DNA from: an uncultured Eubacterium sp. | GTDB taxonomy: Bacteria; Bacillota; Clostridia; Lachnospirales; Lachnospiraceae | Assembly (NCBI GenBank): GCA_947178105.1 | Contig: CAMWXD010000016.1 | Coordinates: 1 to 64,000 of the forward strand | Length of the DNA: 64,000 nt | Reading direction: 5' to 3' | The notes under the pieces: model-generated | Seen by the model: the letters and a program-made list of their open reading frames with translations, nothing else | Database searches by the model: none | Told to the model about the DNA's origin: nothing | Translations under genes and position numbers: made by a program | Part shown: one piece after another, positions 17,361 to 25,463 of the stretch | Position numbering within the stretch: the first letter of the stretch is position 1 | Layout: each line of letters starts with the position of its first letter

Positions 17361-18737
17361 ATGGTAGAAACAAGTAAAAAGCAGGATATGGGGAGCGGCA
17401 GTGTGCCAAAGCTGATGCTCGGCCTGGCAATTCCTGCCGTCGTCGCACAGTTGATTAATATGCTGTATAATATCGTGGACAGGATTTATATTGGGCATAT
17501 TCCAGACGCAGGCGCATCTGCGCTGACGGGAGTCGGGCTGTTTCTGCCGATCCTGATGATGATCAATGCGTTTGCGATGCTGGCAGGCTCCGGCGGCGCG
17601 CCAAGGGCGGCGATTGCGATGGGCAAAAATGACAGGGAAGGGGCGCAGAAGATTTTAGGGAATTGTTTTACGGTATTGCTTTTCTTTGCCGTTTTATTGA
17701 CAGCAGGGTTTTATGCGTTTGCACCGCAGCTTCTGCGCCTGTTTGGGGCAAGCGATGTCACGCTGCCTTATGCATTGTCGTATGCCCGTATTTATATATT
17801 GGGCACTATATTTGTAATGATTGTGATGGGGATGAACCCGTTTATTACGACGCAGGGCTTTGCAAAATACAGCATGGCAACAACGGTTGTAGGCGCGGTA
17901 TGCAATATTGTACTGGACCCGATCCTGATCTTTGTGCTGGGCATGGGCGTGCAGGGCGCGGCGGTTGCCACGGTGATCAGCCAGGCAGTCAGCGCCGTGT
18001 GGGTGATTGTCTTTTTAAGGGGCACGAAGACCTTGCTGCGGCTTCGCCTGGAGCATATGAAAATCATACCGCAGGTCATGATGCCCTGCCTTGCGCTTGG
18101 GGTATCCACATTTGTCATGCTGAGCACCGAGAGTATTTTAAATATCAGCTTTAACAGCAGCCTGTCAAGGTACGGCGGTGACCTGGCGGTAGGCGCCATG
18201 ACGATTATATCCTCCTGCAACCAGTTGGTCACGCTGCCATTGCAGGGAATCTGCCAGGGCGGGCAGCCGATTATGAGCTTTAACTTTGGCGCAGGCAAAA
18301 AGGAACGGGTCAAACAGGCGTTTCGCTGCCAGTTTATTGCCTGTACGGCATACGCAGGCGGGATGTGGCTGCTGCTAATGGTTTTTCCGCATGTATTTAC
18401 AGGCATATTCAGCAGCGATGCTTCTTTGGCGGAGTATACGGTCTGGGCGATGCGTATTTATATGGCTGGTATTTTTTCGAGCGGTGTGCAGATCGCCTGC
18501 CAGCAGACGTTTATGGCGCTTGGGCAGGCAAAGATCAGCCTGCTGATGGCGTGCCTTCGAAAGCTGGTGCTGCTGATTCCGCTGATTTTTTTATTGCCGC
18601 ATATTTTCTCCAATCCGGTATTTGGCGTATTTGTCGCAGAGCCTGTCAGTGACATCCTTGCAGCGTCGGTAACGGCGTCGATGCTTTTTATGCGCTTAAA
18701 CAGAATATTGGAAAAGGGGGCGGCTGCAAAAGTGTGA
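17361..18737 (+). CDS. MATE-family efflux transporter
   Basis: A 458-aa polytopic protein with about twelve hydrophobic segments in two halves. The MATE family features are the first-helix LGLAIPAVVAQLINMLYNIVD (seen in two parts) and the GxxxPxxxFNFGA-like GICQGGQPIMSFNFGAG near residue 300. It exports cationic drugs or metabolites in exchange for Na+ or H+. AAAAGGAGAAGG precedes the ATG. The substrate is unknown. The divergent zinc-ribbon gene is its only candidate local regulator. A second MATE gene of a different subgroup lies at 24020. Confidence 0.93.
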   Translation: MVETSKKQDMGSGSVPKLMLGLAIPAVVAQLINMLYNIVDRIYIGHIPDAGASALTGVGLFLPILMMINAFAMLAGSGGAPRAAIAMGKNDREGAQKILGNCFTVLLFFAVLLTAGFYAFAPQLLRLFGASDVTLPYALSYARIYILGTIFVMIVMGMNPFITTQGFAKYSMATTVVGAVCNIVLDPILIFVLGMGVQGAAVATVISQAVSAVWVIVFLRGTKTLLRLRLEHMKIIPQVMMPCLALGVSTFVMLSTESILNISFNSSLSRYGGDLAVGAMTIISSCNQLVTLPLQGICQGGQPIMSFNFGAGKKERVKQAFRCQFIACTAYAGGMWLLLMVFPHVFTGIFSSDASLAEYTVWAMRIYMAGIFSSGVQIACQQTFMALGQAKISLLMACLRKLVLLIPLIFLLPHIFSNPVFGVFVAEPVSDILAASVTASMLFMRLNRILEKGAAAKV

Positions 18738-18791
18738 GCAAAATATATAGTTTATTGGTAAATTTTACTTTATTTTTTGTCAAAAAAATGG

Positions 18792-18797
18792 TATGAT
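18792..18797 (+). promoter_or_regulatory. Possible -10 box of the aldolase gene
   Basis: TATGAT (18792-18797) lies about 80 bp before the fba start, in AT-rich sequence. No convincing -35 is spaced 16-18 bp upstream, so this is a weak call. Confidence 0.3.
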
Positions 18798-18877
18798 AAA
18801 AGGGCAGCAGGCTGGATGAGCCAAAAGAGGCGGGTGCAGGTTCAGCCAAAACAAATCAAGGAGATGGAGGAAACAAC

Positions 18878-19741
18878 ATGTTAGTATCAGCAGCAGAAAT
18901 GTTAAAAAAAGCAAAAGCCGGCCATTATGCAGTAGGCCAGTTTAACATCAACAACCTGGAATGGACGAAATCTGTATTGTTAACGGCGCAGGAATTAAAC
19001 AGCCCGGTGATCCTGGGCGTATCTGAAGGCGCAGGCAAATACATGACTGGTTTTAAGACGGTTGCAGCGATGGTGAAGGCAATGGATGAAGAGCTTGGGA
19101 TTACAGTTCCAGTAGCGCTGCATCTGGACCATGGTACTTATGAAGGCTGCTATAAATGTATTAAGGCAGGATTTACATCGATCATGTTTGATGGTTCTCA
19201 TTATCCGATTGAGGAAAACGTAGCAAAGACAAAAGAATTGGTAGCAGTATCCCATAACCTTGGCATGTCTATAGAGGCGGAGGTAGGATCGATCGGCGGC
19301 GAGGAAGACGGTGTGGTAGGCGCAGGCGAGTGCGCAGACCCGAAGGAATGCAAGGCAATCGCTGACCTTGGCGTTGATATGCTTGCAGCAGGCATCGGCA
19401 ATATCCACGGAAAATATCCGGAAAACTGGGCAGGATTAAGCTTTGAGACATTGGATGCCGTACAAAAGGAGACCGGCGATATGCCGTTGGTACTTCACGG
19501 CGGGACAGGCATTCCAGAAGACATGATTAAAAAAGCAATTTCGCTTGGCGTTGCAAAGATCAATGTAAATACAGAATGTCAGTTATCCTTCCAGGAAGCA
19601 ACACGTAAATATATTGAAGCTGGCAAAGACCAGGAAGGCAAAGGCTTTGACCCTCGTAAATTACTGGCGCCTGGCGCAGAAGCGATCAAAGCGACAGTAA
19701 AAGAAAAGATGGAACTGTTTGGTTCGGTCGGCAAGGCTTAA
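18878..19741 (+). CDS. fba: Class II fructose-1,6-bisphosphate aldolase
   Basis: Zinc-dependent aldolase that splits fructose-1,6-bisphosphate into DHAP and glyceraldehyde-3-phosphate in glycolysis. The 287-aa protein has the metal His residues in HLDHGTYEGC, the GNIHGKYPE block and LHGGTGIPED, plus the active-site stretch EAEVGSIGGEEDG. AAGGAGATGGAGG precedes the ATG. It stands alone. HprK, which senses this sugar phosphate, is encoded 7 kb upstream, but there is no operon link. Confidence 0.95.
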   Translation: MLVSAAEMLKKAKAGHYAVGQFNINNLEWTKSVLLTAQELNSPVILGVSEGAGKYMTGFKTVAAMVKAMDEELGITVPVALHLDHGTYEGCYKCIKAGFTSIMFDGSHYPIEENVAKTKELVAVSHNLGMSIEAEVGSIGGEEDGVVGAGECADPKECKAIADLGVDMLAAGIGNIHGKYPENWAGLSFETLDAVQKETGDMPLVLHGGTGIPEDMIKKAISLGVAKINVNTECQLSFQEATRKYIEAGKDQEGKGFDPRKLLAPGAEAIKATVKEKMELFGSVGKA

Positions 19742-19889
19742 AAAATATTTAGGACATGCGCTGTTGGCAGAATTGCTGAAAAAAAGGCTGAAAAAATAAA
19801 AAAAATAGAAAAAAATCCTGAAAAAAAATTAAAGTATTGTAATCTGCATAAAATTGGTGTATTTTAGTAGCAGGTAAGAAAATGAACGA
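19742..19889. other. A-rich intergenic tract after fba
   Basis: The stretch 19776-19831 is mostly runs of seven or more A separated by GCTG or similar short words, with no clear hairpin. A TTGTAA-17-TATTTT pair (19837-19865) could start a short transcript ending at the terminator at 19890. I see no gene. Confidence 0.3.
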
Positions 19890-19924
19890 GGATGTTCCAT
19901 AGAGGGGCATCCTTGTTTTTTTTC
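19890..19924 (+). terminator. Terminator between fba and glnN
   Basis: GGATGTTCC (19890-19898) pairs with GGGGCATCC (with two G-T pairs), followed by TTGTTTTTTTT. It either ends fba transcription or attenuates glnN. Confidence 0.7.
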
Positions 19925-19996
19925 ATCATATACTGTAACGATCATGCTGCTGTACATATCCGTTTGGATGGTAAGAAAGGAAATGAGGATAGGAAT

Positions 19997-22111
19997 ATGA
20001 GCGAATATTTTAATGTAGCGGACATTTTTGGTGAAAATGTGTTTAACGATGCTGTCATGCAGGAACGCCTTCCCAAAAAGGTTTACAAAAAAATGAGGGA
20101 AATTATTGAAAATGGCGCAGAGCTGGATCTGGCGACGGCGGATGTCGTGGCGCATGAGATGAAGGAATGGGCGATTGAAAAAGGCGCCACACACTACACA
20201 CACTGGTTCCAGCCGCTGACAGGGGTCACTGCTGAAAAACATGATTCTTTTATTACTGCTCCTATGTCTACAGGCAAAGTACTGATGAGCTTCTCCGGTA
20301 AAGAATTGATTAAGGGCGAGCCGGATGCGTCTTCTTTTCCATCCGGCGGCCTGCGTGCAACGTTTGAAGCAAGGGGCTATACGGCATGGGACTGTACGTC
20401 GCCGGCGTTTGTCAGGCAGGATGCAGCGGGCGCAACGCTTTGTATTCCGACGGCGTTTTGTTCTTATACAGGCGAGGCGCTGGACCAAAAGACACCGCTG
20501 CTGCGTTCCATGGAAGCGATCAATGACCAGGCAATCCGGCTGGTGCGGCTGTTTGGAAATACAACCTCTGTCAAGGTAACGCCGTCCGTAGGCCCGGAAC
20601 AGGAATATTTTATCGTAGACAGACAAAAGTATTTGCAGAGAAAAGACCTTATTTTTACGGGACGTACGTTATTCGGCGCAATGCCGCCAAAGGGCCAGGA
20701 AATGGACGATCATTACTTCGGCGCCATCCGCGAACGTATCGCGGCATATATGCGGGACGTCAATAAAGAGCTGTGGAGGCTTGGCGTATCGGCAAAGACC
20801 CAGCACAATGAGGTGGCGCCGGCACAGCATGAGCTTGCGCCGATCTATGCAGAGTGCAATATTGCAGTGGACGATAACCATTTGATTATGGAGACGCTGA
20901 AAAAGGTAGCAGGGCGCCATGGCTTGCAGTGCCTGCTCCATGAGAAGCCGTTTGCCGGCGTCAATGGCTCCGGGAAGCATAACAACTGGTCGCTTGTGAC
21001 GAACGATGGGATCAACCTGCTGGACCCAGGCGTAACGCCGCATGAAAATATCCAGTTTTTGCTCGTACTGACCTGTATATTAAAAGCAGTCGACAAACAT
21101 GCCGCGCTGCTGCGTGCCTCGGCGGCGGATGTCGGCAACGACCACAGGCTGGGTGCAAACGAAGCGCCGCCTGCTATTTTGTCCGTATTTTTAGGGGAAC
21201 AGTTGGAAGACGTGATTTCGCAGTTAATCAGCACTGGGATGGCGACGCATTCGATCAAGCGCCAGATGCTTGAGACAGGCGTAAAAACACTGCCGGATTT
21301 CAGAAAAGATGCGACGGACAGAAACCGTACCTCCCCGTTTGCGTTTACCGGAAATAAATTTGAGTTCCGTATGGTAGGCTCTCAGGATTCGGTGGCGCAG
21401 TCCAATGTTGTGCTGAATACGATCGTTGCCGAAGCCTTTTCCGAAGCGTGCGACGTCCTGGAGCAGGCGGAGGATTTTAACGAGGCAGTACACGATCTGA
21501 TCAAAGAGTATGCCGTAGAGCATCAGCGGATTATATTCAACGGCAACGGCTATTCCGACGAATGGGTAGAGGAGGCGGCAAAGCGCGGCCTGCCGAATAT
21601 CAAGTCGATGGTGGACGCGATCCCGGCATATACCGCAGAGGACTCGGTCGCAGTTTTTGAAAAATTCAACGTATTCACGAAGGCGGAGCTGGAGTCACGC
21701 GTGGAAATCGAATACGAGACCTATGCCAAGACGATTAATATCGAAGCAAAGGCAATGATGGATATTGCCGGCAAACAGATCATCCCGTCTGTGATCCGGT
21801 ATACAACAGCGCTGGCGGCTTCGATCAACGGGGTCAAAGCCGCATGTGACGCGGATGTGAGCGTACAGACAGGCCTGCTGAAAGAGGTATCCGCGCTGCT
21901 TGCTGAGACAAAAGCAGCGTTAAATAAGCTGGTCGAAGCCGACGCAGTCGGATCTGCGATGGCAGAAGGCAGAGAGCGCGCCGTATATTACAGAGACGTC
22001 ATTAAGGCAGCGATGGAAGCGCTGCGCAAGCCGGTCGACCGTCTGGAAATGATGGTGGATAAGGATATGTGGCCGATGCCGTCTTATGGGGATTTGATTT
22101 TTGAGGTATAG
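19997..22111 (+). CDS. glnN: Glutamine synthetase type III
   Basis: Condenses glutamate and ammonia to glutamine using ATP. At 704 aa it is the long GSIII type found in Bacteroides and Clostridia, not the 440-aa GlnA. It shows the GSIII blocks THWFQPLTG near the N-terminus, GPEQEYFIVD, HNEVAPAQHELAPIY, and VNGSGKHNNWSLVT with the glutamate-binding and metal-binding residues. I chose ATG 19997 because of the GAGGATAGGA upstream and because the longer frame begins inside the terminator hairpin. No GlnR or amtB lies nearby. Confidence 0.95.
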   Translation: MSEYFNVADIFGENVFNDAVMQERLPKKVYKKMREIIENGAELDLATADVVAHEMKEWAIEKGATHYTHWFQPLTGVTAEKHDSFITAPMSTGKVLMSFSGKELIKGEPDASSFPSGGLRATFEARGYTAWDCTSPAFVRQDAAGATLCIPTAFCSYTGEALDQKTPLLRSMEAINDQAIRLVRLFGNTTSVKVTPSVGPEQEYFIVDRQKYLQRKDLIFTGRTLFGAMPPKGQEMDDHYFGAIRERIAAYMRDVNKELWRLGVSAKTQHNEVAPAQHELAPIYAECNIAVDDNHLIMETLKKVAGRHGLQCLLHEKPFAGVNGSGKHNNWSLVTNDGINLLDPGVTPHENIQFLLVLTCILKAVDKHAALLRASAADVGNDHRLGANEAPPAILSVFLGEQLEDVISQLISTGMATHSIKRQMLETGVKTLPDFRKDATDRNRTSPFAFTGNKFEFRMVGSQDSVAQSNVVLNTIVAEAFSEACDVLEQAEDFNEAVHDLIKEYAVEHQRIIFNGNGYSDEWVEEAAKRGLPNIKSMVDAIPAYTAEDSVAVFEKFNVFTKAELESRVEIEYETYAKTINIEAKAMMDIAGKQIIPSVIRYTTALAASINGVKAACDADVSVQTGLLKEVSALLAETKAALNKLVEADAVGSAMAEGRERAVYYRDVIKAAMEALRKPVDRLEMMVDKDMWPMPSYGDLIFEV

Positions 22112-22119
22112 AAAACATT

Positions 22120-22160
22120 GCCCATTCTGTTTGCAGACAGGATGGGCGCTTTTATTTTTT
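22120..22160 (+). terminator. Terminator of glnN
   Basis: GCCCATTCTGT (22120-22130) pairs with ACAGGATGGGC (22137-22147) over 11 bp with a 6-nt loop, followed by a T-rich tail. Confidence 0.9.
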
Positions 22161-22169
22161 ACAAATAGA

Positions 22170-22198
22170 TTGACTTGGCAATGAATTAGCATTATATT
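22170..22198 (+). promoter_or_regulatory. Promoter of the relB-like gene
   Basis: TTGACT (22170-22175), 17 bp, TATATT (22193-22198), 35 bp before the ATG. Confidence 0.7.
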
Positions 22199-22233
22199 GT
22201 ATTTATGATAGCATATATGTAAGGAGAGAGATT

Positions 22234-22533
22234 ATGGCGAGCACAATACAAGTCAGGATTGACGATGAATTAAAGGCGAAATCTGACAGCCTGTTCAGAG
22301 AGTTAGGTACGGATACGACATCTGCAATCCGTATGTTTTTAACCCAGGCAGTTGCATATCATGGGTTTCCATTTGAAATCAGAAAGCATACAATGGAATA
22401 TGATCCGTTTTTGCCGATGTCAGAAGAAGAGCTGACAGCGAAGCTGGAAGTATCCAGAAATCATGTGAAGCAGGGAAAATGCAAGGATGCGGATAAAGTG
22501 ATACAGGATATGAGGGCGAAATATGGTTTATAA
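22234..22533 (+). CDS. RelB/DinJ-family antitoxin
   Basis: A 99-aa protein starting with the ribbon-helix-helix MASTIQVRIDDELKAKSD, followed by DTTSAIRMFLTQAVAYHGFPF, the standard RelB/DinJ pattern. The N-terminal part should bind its own operator and the C-terminal part should mask the toxin. AAGGAGAGAG precedes the ATG. The toxin frame starts inside its last codons but is broken, so the antitoxin is now an orphan in this locus. It could still buffer related toxins elsewhere in the genome, which I cannot see. Confidence 0.88.
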   Translation: MASTIQVRIDDELKAKSDSLFRELGTDTTSAIRMFLTQAVAYHGFPFEIRKHTMEYDPFLPMSEEELTAKLEVSRNHVKQGKCKDADKVIQDMRAKYGL

Positions 22534-22730
22534 GGTGATTGTTTCAGAAGATGCAGAAGCAGATTTAGACAGCTTTGTCCGATATCTGTTGTTTGAAAAG
22601 AAAAACCAACAGGCTGCGATTCGTTTTTTTGGCACATAGATATTTTATGCTTTACAGAATAGAAGGAGATCAGGCGATTATTGATAATATCTTTCATGAA
22701 CTACAGGATTATGAGAACAGGTTTTGTTGA
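22523..22730 (+). pseudogene. RelE/ParE-type toxin with internal deletion
   Basis: The frame from ATG 22523 encodes the toxin N-terminus (MVYKVIVSEDAEADLDSFV...) for 38 codons and stops at TAG 22637-22639. The toxin C-terminus (HRYFMLYRIEGDQAII..., to TGA 22728) continues in a shifted frame from 22635. Full-length relatives have roughly 95-105 residues; about 40 central residues are missing at the join near 22630. The catalytic middle is therefore lost and the protein should be inactive. Overlap with the antitoxin stop is the usual operon arrangement. Confidence 0.85.
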
Positions 22731-22816
22731 TATAGGAGATAAATGCAGCTTCTTTATCTCTAAAGATTTTGCGCTAGATTTATAAAAACGCCTTATGAAA
22801 TGCGCAAAAATGCCGA

Positions 22817-22822
22817 TATAAT
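22817..22822 (+). promoter_or_regulatory. Possible -10 box upstream of the acidic protein
   Basis: TATAAT at 22817-22822 with only a poor -35 (TATGAA, 22794-22799), about 100 bp before the ATG at 22921. Confidence 0.35.
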
Positions 22823-22920
22823 TATTATTAACATACATAAATGGTAAACGGACTTACCAGAGTGTCGAAAACAGCAGTCGGCAGCGAAAGGCGGCTGCAA
22901 AGATCAGGGAGGATAAGCGT

Positions 22921-23766
22921 ATGGGTATGATGGTCGGCGGATCGCGTTCAAATCAGCGAGTGATTCAGATTAAAAATTTTGATGGCTCCGTAGCTGCGAC
23001 AATCAGCGTATCGAAATCTAGCAAAAAAAAGACGAAGCGGCTGAACTATAATTTCAAGTCTATCTCGTCTCAGATTTTACTTTCCAAGACGTCCAACAGC
23101 GCAGGAAAAGCGGTGACAAAGGCGCGCGGGACGGTTGCGATGCTTCTGCGCAAGGTCAGGTCAGGGGAATACGATGACCAGGAATTGGAACATGCGATCA
23201 TTCATGCGCGGAAAATGGAGCGTATCGCGAAAAAGCGGATGCGGCATTTGAAGCAGGAAGAGGAGATCGAGCAGAAGGGAAAGTCGGCAAAGATGGAGGA
23301 TGAACTGCTGGATGGCATGGAAGAAGCGTCCGATGAGGAGCAGGAGCTTGCGTTAAGCGAAGAGGAGATCCAGCGGTTAATGGAAGAATACGAAGAGCTG
23401 ATGCAGGAGTCCATGGAGGAAATGATGCAGGAATCCATGGAAGAGCTGATGCAGCAGGCGTCGTTAGAGGAGCTGTCCGAGGAGTTTAGCGGCGCGGTCT
23501 ATGAGATGGAGCCGGAAGATTTGGAGCAGCTAAAGAAAAAGCACCGTTCGGATGAAATGCGGGAAATTATTGACGCGGATATGAAATATCTGCGCGCGGT
23601 GTTCCAAAAGCTGGAAAGGGATCGGCAGGCGCTTTCGAGCGGGATCAAGAGCTTTGCTGAGATTCCAAGCGGCGTTTCGCTGGAGCTCTCAGGGCTGGAA
23701 ATGCCGGTGGAGATGCCGCAGATGCCGGCGGAGGTAGCCGGCGGAAGTTTTGATTCTATGGCGTAG
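22921..23766 (+). CDS. Unknown acidic coiled-coil protein
   Basis: I do not recognise this 281-aa soluble protein. Residues 1-60 are basic and beta-like (IQIKNFDGSVAATISVSK, then KKKTKRLNYNFKSISSQILL). Residues 60-115 form Arg/Lys-rich helices ending in ERIAKKRMRHLKQEEE. Residues 115-200 are a very acidic helical stretch with EELMQESMEEMMQESMEELM-type repeats. The C-terminus is Met/Pro-rich. There is no signal peptide or membrane segment. AGGGAGGATAAG precedes the ATG. The design suggests a scaffold or interaction protein, but that is no more than a guess; neighbours give no functional hint. Confidence 0.7.
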   Translation: MGMMVGGSRSNQRVIQIKNFDGSVAATISVSKSSKKKTKRLNYNFKSISSQILLSKTSNSAGKAVTKARGTVAMLLRKVRSGEYDDQELEHAIIHARKMERIAKKRMRHLKQEEEIEQKGKSAKMEDELLDGMEEASDEEQELALSEEEIQRLMEEYEELMQESMEEMMQESMEELMQQASLEELSEEFSGAVYEMEPEDLEQLKKKHRSDEMREIIDADMKYLRAVFQKLERDRQALSSGIKSFAEIPSGVSLELSGLEMPVEMPQMPAEVAGGSFDSMA

Positions 23767-23774
23767 CCGAATGC

Positions 23775-23803
23775 TTGACAAGTATGCTCTTTTTTGTTAG
23801 AAT
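23775..23803 (+). promoter_or_regulatory. Promoter of the second MATE gene
   Basis: TTGACA (23775-23780), 17 bp, TAGAAT (23798-23803). Transcription from about 23810 gives a leader of about 210 nt. Confidence 0.75.
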
Positions 23804-23833
23804 AATTGCACATGAAAATTATATTCATTAAAA

Positions 23834-23989
23834 CCTGTATGGGGCGGATGGGTTTTCCCATCGAGCATACAGGAGTGGATTTTTCAAGATGAAATGGATA
23901 TCTTTTTTTCGCCACATGACTGCATGGAATATGCGGATTCCGAAAGGGATTTACGCTGTGTTCCAGGTTTGCAGCCATGTGGTTTTTTT
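23834..23989 (+). ncRNA. Structured leader RNA with terminator, riboswitch-like
   Basis: Two compact structures lie between promoter and MATE start. The first is CCTGTATG/CATACAGG (23834-23841 with 23866-23873) closing an internal loop and ATGGG-TTTT-CCCAT. The second is an elongated stem: CCACATG/CATGTGG (23912-23918 with 23976-23982), CTGCA/TGCAG, TGGAA/TTCCA, GCG/CGC and GATTCC-GAAA-GGGATT with a GNRA-type loop. Seven T follow directly. This has the form of an aptamer plus intrinsic terminator. I could not match it to a known riboswitch class from memory. Control of the pump by premature termination is inferred. Confidence 0.55.
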
Positions 23990-24019
23990 ATGATTATTTT
24001 TAAAACGGAGGGAGAAAAC

Positions 24020-25372
24020 ATGGAACAAACATTTATGAAAGAGAAAAAAATACTGCCGCTTGTGCTGTCGATGGCGCTGCCGATGGTGATTTCGATGGCT
24101 GTGAATTCACTGTACAATATCGTAGACAGCTACTTTGTGGCGCAGTACAGTGAAGATGCGATGACGGCGCTGGCACTCGTATATCCGGTGCAAAACCTGA
24201 TCAATGCGGTGACGATTGGGTTTGGGATCGGAATCAATGCGGTGACAGCATATTATCTTGGGGCACAGCAGAAGGAAAAGGCAAACCGTGCGGCATCCCA
24301 GGGTGTGTTTTTGAACCTTGTGCACGGAGTGCTGCTGGCTGTTCTATGCATCGCTGTGATGCCGGTGTTTTTACGGGCATTTACGTCGGCGGAGCCGATT
24401 ATTGAGCAGGCGCTGATTTACTCGAACCGTGCATTTTTATTTGCGCCGATGATTGCGCTCAGCCTGTCTTTTGAGAAAATCTTTCAGTCGGTCGGCAGTA
24501 TGAAAGAAACGATGTTTTGCATGATGTGCGGGTTTGTGGCAAATATCATTTTAGACCCGCTGATGATCTTTGGGATTGGATTTTTCCCGGTAATGGGTGC
24601 TGCCGGAGCAGCGTATGCGACAGGCATCGGGCAGTGTATTACGGTAGTTGTCTATGTGGTGTTGTATTTTGTACGCCCAATCCCGGTTAAAATTGCAAAG
24701 GAATATTTGCGTGCGGATCAGGAAGTGGCGAAAAAGCTTTATGCGATCGGGATTCCGGCAATGCTGAATATGGCGCTGCCTTCTCTTTTGATCTCGGCGC
24801 TGAACGGGATACTTGCCGGATTTTCAGAAAAATATGTGCTTGTGCTTGGAGTATATTATAAATTGCAGACATTTATTTATCTGACGGCAAACGGGATTAT
24901 CCAGGGAGTCCGGCCGTTGGTTGGGTATAATTACGGCGCAGGGGAATATAAGCGTGTGCATGGGATTTTCAAGACGACGTTAAAGCTGTCCATGGGGGTG
25001 ATGATGATTGGCATGGCGCTGTCCTGGCTGATTCCTTCTGCATTGATCGGGCTGTTTACCTCCAGCCAGGAAACGATTGCGATGGGAGTTGCGGCGCTGC
25101 ATATTATCAGCCTTGGATTTATCGTATCGGCGGTATCGGTTACTTGCTCCGGCGTGCTGGAAGGGCTTGGAAAGGGGACGCCTTCCTTGTATATTTCATT
25201 GGCGAGGTATGTTGTCGTGATTATACCGGCAGCATTTTTGTTCAGCCGCTTTGCGGGGGCTGACGGGGTATGGTATGCGTTCTTCTTTACGGAGATCGTG
25301 TCTGCGGTGTTTTCATATTTTGTATACCGCAGGAGCTTTTTACAGATTACAGATGTAGCAAAAGCGCTTTAG
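24020..25372 (+). CDS. MATE-family efflux transporter (second)
   Basis: A 450-aa polytopic membrane protein with the MATE architecture: an N-terminal LSMALPMVISMAVNSLYNIVD-type helix (seen in parts), mid-protein ILDPLMIFGIGFFPVMGAAGAA, and GIIQGVRPLVGYNYGAGEYKR near residue 300. It should exchange a cationic compound for H+ or Na+. ATG 24020 has GGAGGGAGA upstream; a longer in-frame start lies inside the leader RNA stem and is unlikely. It differs clearly from the MATE at 17361. The structured leader suggests that its expression responds to a small ligand, possibly its substrate. Confidence 0.92.
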   Translation: MEQTFMKEKKILPLVLSMALPMVISMAVNSLYNIVDSYFVAQYSEDAMTALALVYPVQNLINAVTIGFGIGINAVTAYYLGAQQKEKANRAASQGVFLNLVHGVLLAVLCIAVMPVFLRAFTSAEPIIEQALIYSNRAFLFAPMIALSLSFEKIFQSVGSMKETMFCMMCGFVANIILDPLMIFGIGFFPVMGAAGAAYATGIGQCITVVVYVVLYFVRPIPVKIAKEYLRADQEVAKKLYAIGIPAMLNMALPSLLISALNGILAGFSEKYVLVLGVYYKLQTFIYLTANGIIQGVRPLVGYNYGAGEYKRVHGIFKTTLKLSMGVMMIGMALSWLIPSALIGLFTSSQETIAMGVAALHIISLGFIVSAVSVTCSGVLEGLGKGTPSLYISLARYVVVIIPAAFLFSRFAGADGVWYAFFFTEIVSAVFSYFVYRRSFLQITDVAKAL

Positions 25373-25463
25373 TTTTCAAAAAATTTTCCGGGGCTGTGTA
25401 TAAGAATGCTGAAAATGCAAATACTGGTAGGGATAATATGTATGACAAAAGGAATGACAGCTT

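Noticed and set aside
23834-23989. Guanidine (ykkC) or preQ1 riboswitch
   Set aside because: The conserved loops of those classes that I know are not present; the element is reported as unassigned instead.
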